Assembly: GCA_023423535.1 (NCBI GenBank)
Contig: JAFAFL010000047.1
Location: forward strand, 1-39,388
Reading direction: 5' to 3'
Origin: Pseudomonadota bacterium
GTDB taxonomy: Bacteria; Myxococcota; Myxococcia; Myxococcales; Myxococcaceae
DNA length: 39,388 nt
Below the pieces are notes generated by a model. The model was given only the letters and a program-made list of their open reading frames with translations. It had not been told where the DNA came from and did no database searches. This document shows, in pieces, positions 32,464-39,388 of the stretch. A program made the position numbers and the translations under genes. Numbering within the stretch: the stretch's first letter is position 1; each line of letters opens with the position of its first letter.

Positions 32464-33315
32464 ATGGAAGCGATCGAGCTCGGCAAGGCGGCGGCCAGGA
32501 CGGTGTGGCGCAACAAGTACCTCTGGTTCTTCGGCGCGTTCGTGGCGGCCGGAGGAGGAGGGGGTGGCGGTGCCCCGCCCGGCGGCGGCAAGGGCGCAGG
32601 CGCGTCCCGAGGTGCCGAGGCCTGGCAGGGCCTGCCCGAGTGGGCGTGGGCGCTGATCATCGTCGGCTCGATCGTCGCGCTGGCCGCGTCGCTGCTGCAC
32701 GTGCTGAGCGAGGCCGCCCTGATCGAAGGCGTTCGCCGCGACCGCGCGCGGCCGGCGGGCGAGAGGCCGGCGCTCGGGATCAGAAAGGGCATCCGGCTCG
32801 GGCTCTCGTTCTTCTGGCGCGTGCTGGGGATCAAGTTCGCGTTCGGCGCGGTGACGTTCGCGACGGTGGGCGTCTGCGCGGCACCGGTGACGCTGGGCAT
32901 CTTCGAGCTCGTGCCGCTCGCGGTCGGCATCATCGGCACCGTGCTGCTCGCGCTGCCGGCAGTCCCGTTCCTGCTCACCGCCTACTTCCTCTACGAGTAC
33001 ACGCTGCGCTTCTGCGTGCTCGAGGATCTCGCGCTGCGTGCGGCGTGGCGGCGCGCCTTCGCGTACCTGCACGGTCGGATCGTCCCGTCGCTGCAGCTGC
33101 TGCTCGTCGCGCTGGTGGGGCGCATCGCAGGAGGCGTGGTGGCGGGGATGGCTCTGGTGCCGGTGGCGCTGCTCGCGTTGGGTCTCTACTTCGCGGGCGG
33201 CTTGCCGCTGGCGATTGGCGCGGGCGTGCTGCTGGGCTTGCCCGTCGCGTTGCTCGTGACCGGCGCACTGGGCGCGTACAACTCCGCGGTGTGGACGCTG
33301 GGCGTGCTGGACTGA
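32464..33315 (+). CDS. Polytopic membrane protein with Gly-rich loop
   Basis: Function not recognised. The 283-residue protein starts with an amphipathic helix (AARTVWRNKYLWFFGAFVA), then a loop of about 30 residues rich in Gly and Pro. About five or six membrane segments follow, for example ALIIVGSIVALAASLLHVL, the stretch near 130-170, and the Gly/Leu/Val-rich end. LFLYEYTLRFCVLED-like and LRAAWRRAFAYLHG segments resemble the DUF7544/DUF7847-type multi-pass proteins. GAGGAG lies eight bases before the ATG. It heads the plus-strand run and is followed after 6 bases by an ECF sigma gene. Confidence 0.8.
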   Translation: MEAIELGKAAARTVWRNKYLWFFGAFVAAGGGGGGGAPPGGGKGAGASRGAEAWQGLPEWAWALIIVGSIVALAASLLHVLSEAALIEGVRRDRARPAGERPALGIRKGIRLGLSFFWRVLGIKFAFGAVTFATVGVCAAPVTLGIFELVPLAVGIIGTVLLALPAVPFLLTAYFLYEYTLRFCVLEDLALRAAWRRAFAYLHGRIVPSLQLLLVALVGRIAGGVVAGMALVPVALLALGLYFAGGLPLAIGAGVLLGLPVALLVTGALGAYNSAVWTLGVLD

Positions 33316-33321
33316 CCGCGC

Positions 33322-33969
33322 GTGATCCTCGTCTTCGCCGCCATTCTCGGAGCCGACGACGCTCCGCCCCCCGACGAGCGCGAGGTCCAGCGACTCGTCG
33401 GACGCGCGCGCACCGGTGACGCCGAGGCAGCGCGCGCGCTCTACCGCATGCACGCCGGCCGCGTGTTCCGCGCGGTCCGAGGTCTCTGCGCCAGCGAGGC
33501 CGACGCGGAGGACGCGGTGCAGGAGGCCTTTGCCGCCGCGCTGCCGAAGCTGGACGACTACCGCTATCGGCCCGGCACGCGCTTCGTGGCGTGGCTGTGC
33601 ACGCTGGCCTTCAACGCGGCGCGGAAGCGTTCGCGAAGCGCGAGACGCACCGAGCCGATGGACGGGCTCGACCAGGCGGAGTCTTTTGGCACCGGCACCG
33701 ACGAACACGGGCACAGGCCGGATGCGCTCGCTGAACGTGCCCAGCGACGCCGGCTGCTGCTCTCGGCGATGGCCGAGCTCTCCGAACGCGACCGCGAGGT
33801 GGTGAGCCTCCGCTACGGCGCCGGCCTCACCGCGCCCGAGGTGGCCGAAGCGCTCTCGCTCTCGCCCGCGAACGTGAGGAAGATCTGCGAGCGACAGCGG
33901 GCGTGGCTGCTCGAACGCCTGAAGCCACTTCGCCCTGGAGAAGAAGAGGTGCGCGATGACGCCGGATGA
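33322..33969 (+). CDS. ECF-type sigma-70 factor (first)
   Basis: This 215-residue group 4 sigma factor has region 2 from ALYRMHAGRVFRAVRGLCASEADAEDAVQEAFAAALPKL to the RPGTRFVAWLCTLAFNAARK helix that melts the -10. Region 4 is SAMAELSERDREVVSLRYGAGLTAPEVAEALSLSPANVRK. Length is usual for ECF factors, plus a linker of about 40 residues rich in Asp, Gly and Thr. The start is GTG at 33322, 6 bases after the membrane gene, with no ribosome site, so it is probably translated by coupling. It overlaps the next small gene by 14 bases, the usual position of an anti-sigma gene. Confidence 0.88.
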   Translation: MILVFAAILGADDAPPPDEREVQRLVGRARTGDAEAARALYRMHAGRVFRAVRGLCASEADAEDAVQEAFAAALPKLDDYRYRPGTRFVAWLCTLAFNAARKRSRSARRTEPMDGLDQAESFGTGTDEHGHRPDALAERAQRRRLLLSAMAELSERDREVVSLRYGAGLTAPEVAEALSLSPANVRKICERQRAWLLERLKPLRPGEEEVRDDAG

Positions 33970-34225
33970 TCGGCTCGAAGCGGAGTTCGAAGACGCGCTC
34001 GCGCCGAGCGCTGCGCAGCTGCGGAGGATCGAAGCGCGGCTGGAGCGGGCGTTCCATGCGCCGCCGATCTCCCTGACCGAGGAGTGGCTGGGCCTGCTGC
34101 GCGTGCGGCCGCTGATGCACGGCGCGCTGGCGTTCGGCGCGACGGCGCTGTTGTGGGGCACGAGCCCGCTCGCGGCGGTGGCGGTGGCGCTGCTGCGTGG
34201 GCTGCGGGTGACATCCGCGGGTTGA
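33956..34225 (+). CDS. Tiny membrane protein, possible anti-sigma factor
   Basis: The 89-residue protein begins MTPDDRLEAEFEDALAPSAAQLRRIEARLERAF, a charged cytoplasmic helix like the sigma-binding part of anti-sigma factors. It ends in a hydrophobic stretch of about 30 residues. The HxxxCxxC zinc motif of ZAS-type anti-sigma factors is absent and there is no periplasmic domain. GAAGAAGAGG lies in the sigma gene just before the ATG. Overlap with the ECF gene and small size favour a sigma-binding role, but this is inference. Confidence 0.65.
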   Translation: MTPDDRLEAEFEDALAPSAAQLRRIEARLERAFHAPPISLTEEWLGLLRVRPLMHGALAFGATALLWGTSPLAAVAVALLRGLRVTSAG

Positions 34226-34303
34226 GCGCTGCGCCCGCCGCTGGCATGTTGCGCGCGCGTTCCGGGCCGACGGGACGCGGCCTCCGAACGACGCAACGCG
34301 ACG

Positions 34304-35452
34304 ATGCACTCCCTCCGAGCCGTCCTCGCGCTGGCAGTCCTCCTCCTCGCGTTGCCCTCTCGCGCGCAGCCGCGCCTTCACGTGAGCGCGGATCCGCAGC
34401 TGAAGTGCCCGAGCGCCGAGCAGCTCGATCGTGCGCTCGGCGAAGGGCTTACGACGCACGCGCCGCAGTGGGTGATGCCAGCCGACAGGTCCCTCCCACT
34501 CCTCGCCTTCCGCGCGTCGGGCCCCGGCCGGATGCGCGTGGAGCTGCAGCGCTCGAAGACCGAAGCGCCGCTGGTGCGCACGTTGCGCGCGGGCGAGCAC
34601 GAGTGCGAGGCCCTGGCCGATGCCGCGGTGCTCCTCGTGCAGAGCTGGCTGCAAGGCCCCGAGCGCACCCGACCGGAGCGAACGCAACGCGTCGTGACCG
34701 CGCCGCCCACCCGGTCTGAACCTGCGCCGGAGCTGCCCGCCGTCCCTCCGCTCGTCGAGGCTCCGCCCTCGATCCCCGTCCATATAGAGGAGGAGACTGC
34801 GCCTCAGCCGCCGGCCTCGGAAACGGAGACAGAAACCGACGCAGCACCCGAGCCGCCGCCAGCGCCCGAGCCCGAAGCTGAAGCCCAGCCCGAAGCTGCC
34901 ATCGAGCCCGAGCCGGAAGCCGCTCGACCTCCCGCGGAACGGCGCGCCTGGCGTCTGCTCGCGCTCGGCGGTGGCGGCTGGCTCATCCCCTCTCCTTCGC
35001 TCGTCGGCACCGGCGCGGTGCGGGTGGAGCGTGACCTGACGCAGCGTTTCGGCGTGGGCCTGCAGTTGGGGCTCGAGTCGGCGCGCGCGGCGGAGGTCGA
35101 ACCGGGCCTGGTCAGCGCGACGGAGCAATCGATCACCGCGCTCGCGCGATGGCGCCTTCGTTCGCCAGAAGAGATGGGCCCCGAGCTCACCGCCGGTGTT
35201 CGCCTGGAGCGCCTGTCCGCCACCAGCCGCGGCTACACCGAGAACGGCTCGGCCGTGTTGTGGGCGCCTGCGCTGGTGGCCGGCGCCGCCTGGAACCAGC
35301 CGATTTCACGACGCTTTTTCCTCCAGGGCTTCCTCTCTGCCTCGGCCCGCGCGCGTCGGGAGGTCTTCGTCGTGGCCAACGTCGGCGAGGTGCTCGTGCT
35401 CCCGCCGGTGGGCCTCGCGGCGGGGCTGGGCATCGGCCTGAATTTTCCGTGA
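34304..35452 (+). CDS. Predicted outer-membrane barrel protein with Pro/Glu linker
   Basis: The product has 382 residues. A signal peptide is cut near residue 21 (PSRA). A periplasmic N-terminal domain has two Cys (LKCPS at 35, EHECEAL near 100), probably a disulfide. A very Pro/Glu/Ala-rich linker (about 122-212) follows. The C-terminal 170 residues are alternating strands such as RRAWRLLALGGGGWLIPSP, RFGVGLQLGLES, ITALARWRLRS, ELTAGVRLERLSA and GLAAGLGIGLNFP, an end consistent with a small beta barrel. Similar chimeras occur beside sigma genes in myxobacteria as far as I know. Between two ECF genes it could be the surface sensor of a signalling relay (inference). Confidence 0.72.
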   Translation: MHSLRAVLALAVLLLALPSRAQPRLHVSADPQLKCPSAEQLDRALGEGLTTHAPQWVMPADRSLPLLAFRASGPGRMRVELQRSKTEAPLVRTLRAGEHECEALADAAVLLVQSWLQGPERTRPERTQRVVTAPPTRSEPAPELPAVPPLVEAPPSIPVHIEEETAPQPPASETETETDAAPEPPPAPEPEAEAQPEAAIEPEPEAARPPAERRAWRLLALGGGGWLIPSPSLVGTGAVRVERDLTQRFGVGLQLGLESARAAEVEPGLVSATEQSITALARWRLRSPEEMGPELTAGVRLERLSATSRGYTENGSAVLWAPALVAGAAWNQPISRRFFLQGFLSASARARREVFVVANVGEVLVLPPVGLAAGLGIGLNFP

Positions 35453-35498
35453 AGCTTCCAGCGGCCATCGGACACGTGCGCCCGATGGGAGTGTCTGC

Positions 35499-36161
35499 GT
35501 GAGATCGGCGATGGCCCTGGGCGGCAGTGACGCGCGCGACGACGAGCGGCCGGAAGGTGCCGCTGCCGCACCGTCGCGTGACGCGGAGAGCGCCCCTACC
35601 GCCCCCATCGCCCCCATCCGCCCGGTCCGGACCGTCCGATCCGAAGACGCCGCGCGCGCCGAGCTCTACCGGCTGTTCGAAGCGCACGCGCCCTTCCTGC
35701 GCAGCGCGCTCGCGCGATTGGTCGGTCCCTTCGGTGACGCGGACGATCTGCTGCAGGAGGTCTTCCTCGTGGCGCTGCGGCGGAGCGACGTGCTGGCCTC
35801 GGCGCGCGAGCCGCGGGCCTGGCTCTACGGCGTGGCCATCAAGCTCGCCACCGCGTCGCGTCGGAAGGCGCGGGTGCGAAGGTTCCTCGGGCTCGAGGCA
35901 GCCCCGGAGCTCGAAGCCCACGGCACGCCCGACACCTCCTTCGAGAAGGTCGAGGCCGCGCGTCAGGTGTACGCGGCGCTCGATCACCTCAGCGAGAAGA
36001 AGCGCACGGTCTTCATCCTCTTCGAGCTCGAGGGACTCACCGGCGAGGAGATCGCTCACGCCGTGGGCTGTCCGCTGAAGACGGTGTGGACCCGCCTGTT
36101 CCACGCGCGCAAGGAGTTCGCCCACCACGTGGCGAGGCTCCACGACCGGAGGCCTGCATGA
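35499..36161 (+). CDS. ECF-type sigma-70 factor (second)
   Basis: This 220-residue ECF factor has an N-terminal extension of about 55 residues rich in Ala, Pro and Arg. Region 2 is LYRLFEAHAPFLRSALARLVGPFGDADDLLQEVFLVALRR, then REPRAWLYGVAIKLATASRRK. Region 4 is LDHLSEKKRTVFILFELEGLTGEEIAHAVGCPLKTVWTRLFHARKEF. The start may be GTG 35499 or ATG 35511. Its stop overlaps the FecR-type gene as ATGA, so the pair is a sigma/anti-sigma unit. It differs enough from the first ECF factor to have another target set. Confidence 0.88.
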   Translation: MRSAMALGGSDARDDERPEGAAAAPSRDAESAPTAPIAPIRPVRTVRSEDAARAELYRLFEAHAPFLRSALARLVGPFGDADDLLQEVFLVALRRSDVLASAREPRAWLYGVAIKLATASRRKARVRRFLGLEAAPELEAHGTPDTSFEKVEAARQVYAALDHLSEKKRTVFILFELEGLTGEEIAHAVGCPLKTVWTRLFHARKEFAHHVARLHDRRPA

Positions 36162-37342
36162 GCGCCCCAGACGATTCCCACGACCCGCTCGCCGAGCACC
36201 GCCGTCTGCTCGAGGGCGCGCGCCGTCTGCGCACCTGGTCTCCTGCCGCGCGCGCCGCGACGTGGCACGCCCTCTCGCGCCGCATCGGCGACGCCCATCC
36301 GCGCTCGCGCACGCGGTGGAGCTGGCTGAACCCGAACGTGCGCCACGGCCTCGAGCTGGCGGGGATCGGGCTCGCCACCTTCGCGGTGATCTTCGTCCTC
36401 GGCACCTCGCTGCGGCGCGCGCTGGAGCTCGATGCCGTGCTTCCCAACAGCGACGCGGCCTGGGCGCAGGTGGCGCTCGGCGGTGACGACGCGCTGCGGG
36501 TGGAGCCGGGCGCGGTGTACGGCGTCGAGCAGCTCGCCGCCGCTGGAGGCACCGAGCGCCGGGTGGAGCTGACGGCGGGCGCGGTGGAGGCGAGCGTCCG
36601 CAAGCGCACCGCCGGAGACGCGTTCTCGGTGGTGACGCCGCATCTGCGCGCGGTGGTGGTGGGCACCCGCTTCACCGTTCGCACCTCGCAGTCGCGCAGC
36701 CTCGTGCAGGTCACCGAGGGCCGGGTGCGCGTCGAAGCGCCCACGGGCCGCGCGGTGCTCCTCGGCGCGGGAGAGTCGATCACCTCCGACGATCCGCGCC
36801 TTCGTGCCCCCTCACCGGAGGTGGCCCGCACCGACGTGCCCGCGACGACACCCGCCCTCCCCCAGCTCTCCGCGGTGCTGCCCCCTTCGCCCGCGCCCTC
36901 CGCGGCTGCGCGCCATGCGACGGAGCGCACCGCCTGCCGCACCGAGCCGGAGGGCTCCGCCCGCACCGCCTGCCTCGAGCGGCTCGCCTCGGGCACGGGG
37001 CTGGCGGCACAGAACGCGCTCTACGCGCTCGGGCTTCGGGAGCTCGGCGCGGAGGGAGATCCCCTCGCGGCGCGTCGTCACCTCGAGCGCTACCGCGTGC
37101 GCTTTCCCCACGGCGTGTTCGCGCCGGAGGTCAGCCTCGCGCTGCTCGACCTCCACCTCCGCGCCGGTGCGTCCGCGGCCGCCCTGCCCGAGGCGCTCGC
37201 CGAGGCCGCGCACTTCCTCCGCGCCCACGGCGACGATCCGCGCGCCGAGGACATCCAGTCGTTGCACACGCAGCTGATGAAGCTTTCACAGACATCGAGA
37301 CATGTATTGCCGAACCACGACACCTCTCAGGAGAGGCAATGA
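36158..37342 (+). CDS. FecR-domain anti-sigma protein with TPR-like tail
   Basis: The 394-residue protein has a cytoplasmic N-terminal part (about 1-60) that should bind the sigma factor and one membrane helix (about 66-83). A periplasmic FecR domain follows, with GAVYGVEQLAAAGG, VELTAGAVEASV, FSVVTPHLRAVVVGTRFTV and GRVRVEAPTGRAVLLGAGESI, then a Pro-rich linker. The TPR-like helical tail reads LAAQNALYALGLRELGAEGDPLAARRHLERYRVRFPHGVFAPEVSLALLDL. FecR proteins transmit surface signals to ECF factors. GGAGG lies five bases before the ATG at 36158. It overlaps the neighbours at both ends by ATGA. Confidence 0.9.
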   Translation: MSAPDDSHDPLAEHRRLLEGARRLRTWSPAARAATWHALSRRIGDAHPRSRTRWSWLNPNVRHGLELAGIGLATFAVIFVLGTSLRRALELDAVLPNSDAAWAQVALGGDDALRVEPGAVYGVEQLAAAGGTERRVELTAGAVEASVRKRTAGDAFSVVTPHLRAVVVGTRFTVRTSQSRSLVQVTEGRVRVEAPTGRAVLLGAGESITSDDPRLRAPSPEVARTDVPATTPALPQLSAVLPPSPAPSAAARHATERTACRTEPEGSARTACLERLASGTGLAAQNALYALGLRELGAEGDPLAARRHLERYRVRFPHGVFAPEVSLALLDLHLRAGASAAALPEALAEAAHFLRAHGDDPRAEDIQSLHTQLMKLSQTSRHVLPNHDTSQERQ

Positions 37343-39342
37343 AAAGTCTCATCGGCATCATCACCGGTTGTCTGTTGATTCTCGGTGGCACCGGCTGTGA
37401 CCGGTTGACGGAGCTCGGCGAGCAGCGCTCCCCCACCGCACCGCTGGAGAACGGAGAGGGCCAGAACGATCCGCAGCAGCCTCCCGCCTGCGACCTCGCG
37501 CCGACCGCGGGCCCCGAGGCGGGCACCGTGCAGGAGCTGAAGGTGGTGGACGGCAAGGTCTTCGCCTCCGCCTTCCGTCATCTCTACCGCTCGACCGACG
37601 GCGGCAAGACCTGGGGGCTCGCGGGTGCGGGCCTGCCGCTGGCGCCCACGACCTCGCTCGTCCTGCACGACGGTGCGCTGTGGGCGGCCTCCGCGCACGG
37701 TGACGGTGCGTTCCGTTCGCGCGACGGCGGTCTGACCTTCGAGGAGGCCAACGCGGGCCTCCACCACAAGAGCGTGCAGACGCTGGCGGTGGGGGGCGGC
37801 CGCCTCTTCGCGCTGCTGGGCGTGACCGAGCGCAACTTCTACCGCTTCGACGACGCGAAGGGGACGTGGGAGCTCGTCGAGCTGGAGATCCCCGTGCACT
37901 CGATGGCGAGCGTGGACGGGCGGCTGGTGACCGAAGGCGGCTGGCCGGTGACGGTGCGCTTCTCCGACGACGGCGAGACCTGGACCGAGGCTGACGTCCC
38001 CGAGGGGTTCGGCGGCTTCGAAGCCCCCACGACGTTCGGCCAGTCCATCGCCGGGCTGCAGGGGGGCAACTACTCGGTGGCGCTCTCCGAAGACCGCGGC
38101 GCGACCTGGTCGCAGCACGAGCTTCCCGAGACCATCGGCCAACCGCAGGCTGTGGCCTTCGACGCAAGCGGCAGGCTCCTCGTCGCCTCCGCGCGTGCGG
38201 TCTTCCGCTTCGACGGTCAGGGCGGCTGGACGCAGGTCGGCGACGCGCTGCCCTCGCGGCTCTCCGCGAGCCCACGCTCGATGGTGCAGTTCGGCACGCG
38301 GCTCATCGTGGGCACGCAGACGGACGGCATGTTCGCGCAGGAGAACGGCGGCACCTGGCAGCCGAGCAACACCGGCTTCCGCGCGGCGCAGGTCATCGCG
38401 CAGGCGAGCCTCTCCGCCAACGGAACGGACGCGGTCGTCACGAGCATCGGCGGTACCGGCCTCTTCCGCACCGTCAACGGTGGCCAGAGCTGGACGCACG
38501 ACGTGACCGGCCTGCCGGACGACCAGGTCTTCGCGCTCTCCGGCCGCGGCGGGCTCGGCTTCGCGGGCACCTGGAGCAGCGGGCTCTTCCGCACCACCGA
38601 CGGCGGCCAGAGCTGGCACCCGTCGTCGGCCGGCATCCCGAACTACTCCGGCACCGACTACACGACCTTCGATCCGATCGAGTCGGTCCTCGTGGGCGCG
38701 AAGGTCTCGCTCCTCGGCAGCCGCCACGGCGTCTTCGTCTCCTCGGACTCGGGTGACACGTGGCAGGCGGCGAGCGCAGGGCTGCCGGTCATCGGCTACG
38801 ACATCCTCAACCGGAAGCGATACCCGAAGGTCAGCGCGCTCCACGCCGTGGACGACAGCACCTGGGTGGCGGCGCTCGACTACATGGGCGTGTACCGCAC
38901 CACCAACGGCGGCCAGAGCTGGACGGAGGCGAACACGGGCCTGCCGATCAACGAGTCGATGACGTGGTCGAACGTGGAGACGCTGGCGGGCGACGGCCAG
39001 CTGCTGTTCGTGGGCGGTCGCAAGTACGAGAAGGATGCCTTCAGCATGGTGCTGCTGCGGTCGACGGACGGCGGCGCAACGTGGACCCGGGCGGATGCGG
39101 GGCTTCCGCCGGGCCGGGGGGTGAGCTCGCTCACCATGCATGACGGCATCGTGTACGCGGCGGTGGGCGAGTTCGCCCGTCTCGAGGCAGGCGACGGCGT
39201 GTACCGCTCGAAGGACAGCGGCGCGACGTGGGAGCGGGTGGCGGGTGATGTGTCGGTGACGACGATCGGGTTCTCCTCGGGCGCTCTCTTCGCCGGCACG
39301 CGCACCTCCAGCGTGCTCTCCTTGCCAGCCGTCTGCTTCTGA
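37339..39342 (+). CDS. Asp-box (BNR/YCF48-like) beta-propeller lipoprotein
   Basis: The 667-residue product has lipoprotein Cys20 (GGTGC). The mature protein carries about ten Asp-box motifs: STDGGKTW, SRDGGLTF, SDDGETW, SEDRGATW, TVNGGQSW, TTDGGQSW, SSDSGDTW, TTNGGQSW, STDGGATW and SKDSGATW. These define one or two beta propellers of the sialidase/YCF48/sortilin kind. No sialidase Arg triad is evident, so binding and not hydrolysis is likely. AGGAGAGG precedes the ATG, which overlaps the FecR stop. It may be the extracellular sensor or output of the ECF-FecR pair (inference). Confidence 0.88.
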   Translation: MKSLIGIITGCLLILGGTGCDRLTELGEQRSPTAPLENGEGQNDPQQPPACDLAPTAGPEAGTVQELKVVDGKVFASAFRHLYRSTDGGKTWGLAGAGLPLAPTTSLVLHDGALWAASAHGDGAFRSRDGGLTFEEANAGLHHKSVQTLAVGGGRLFALLGVTERNFYRFDDAKGTWELVELEIPVHSMASVDGRLVTEGGWPVTVRFSDDGETWTEADVPEGFGGFEAPTTFGQSIAGLQGGNYSVALSEDRGATWSQHELPETIGQPQAVAFDASGRLLVASARAVFRFDGQGGWTQVGDALPSRLSASPRSMVQFGTRLIVGTQTDGMFAQENGGTWQPSNTGFRAAQVIAQASLSANGTDAVVTSIGGTGLFRTVNGGQSWTHDVTGLPDDQVFALSGRGGLGFAGTWSSGLFRTTDGGQSWHPSSAGIPNYSGTDYTTFDPIESVLVGAKVSLLGSRHGVFVSSDSGDTWQAASAGLPVIGYDILNRKRYPKVSALHAVDDSTWVAALDYMGVYRTTNGGQSWTEANTGLPINESMTWSNVETLAGDGQLLFVGGRKYEKDAFSMVLLRSTDGGATWTRADAGLPPGRGVSSLTMHDGIVYAAVGEFARLEAGDGVYRSKDSGATWERVAGDVSVTTIGFSSGALFAGTRTSSVLSLPAVCF

Positions 39343-39364
39343 CCGCGTAATGGGGGCGACGGCT

Positions 39365-39388
39365 GCTCCGGCCGAAGTGGGCCGGAGC
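39365..39388 (+). terminator. Strong hairpin at the window end, probable terminator
   Basis: GCTCCGGCC (39365-39373) and GGCCGGAGC (39380-39388) form a perfect 9-base stem with loop GAAGTG, 22 bases after the propeller lipoprotein stop. The window ends at the stem, so a following T-tract cannot be checked. Confidence 0.6.

Overview
The window looks like chromosomal DNA of a myxobacterium (Myxococcota). The base composition is very GC-rich by eye, with GTG starts and almost no non-coding DNA. One exported protein ends in a MYXO-CTERM-type tail (Cys, hydrophobic stretch, Arg cluster). There is a Ras-like GTPase of the MglA family, ECF sigma/FecR genes of myxobacterial style, and many lipoproteins. 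I cannot name the genus. No tRNA, rRNA, insertion sequence, integrase, phage gene or CRISPR array was seen. About 38 protein genes are supported, and no gene-free stretch exceeds 300 bases.

Region 1 (1-11030, all minus strand). After a lone Ala/Lys/Glu-rich exported protein comes a tightly packed convergent-ending gene chain, read from high to low coordinate: a possible zinc-ribbon microprotein, an XRE-ImmA/IrrE protein, a PIN-domain protein, a beta-propeller lipoprotein, thiL, an MCP receptor, cheW, cheY, cheA, larB and larC. Most junctions are 4-base overlaps or gaps of 1-70 bases. The chemosensory set has no cheR or cheB, and the nickel-pincer genes have no larA or larE here.

Region 2 (11020-20750). 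This holds a DUF457-type membrane hydrolase, an MglA-like GTPase overlapping a PocR-domain histidine kinase, a GNAT acetyltransferase ended by a good hairpin terminator, a GH15 glucoamylase/trehalase-type enzyme with a small membrane protein, two lipoproteins (one with a duplicated Cys-rich unit), and a glycosyltransferase-TetR pair. The TetR start codon lies inside a tandem palindromic operator candidate.

Region 3 (20768-32261). This holds a DinG/XPD-type helicase, a Gly-rich lipoprotein, a site-2 protease with an overlapping C-terminally anchored zinc-ribbon protein, a LolA/LppX-like lipoprotein, a YegS-type lipid kinase, a VOC protein, a probable DUF4261 protein, a lipoprotein of unknown function, and a 940-residue secreted peptidoglycan hydrolase. 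The hydrolase combines a transglycosylase-like domain, an Amidase_2 domain, three 82-residue repeats, Ig-like modules and MYXO-CTERM.

Region 4 (32464-39388, all plus strand). A run of membrane protein, ECF sigma factor, tiny membrane protein, predicted outer-membrane barrel protein, second ECF sigma factor, FecR-type anti-sigma with TPR-like tail, and an Asp-box beta-propeller lipoprotein. The last three overlap by ATGA. This looks like a cell-surface signalling module without a TonB receptor and is, with the chemosensory chain, the most interesting part of the window.
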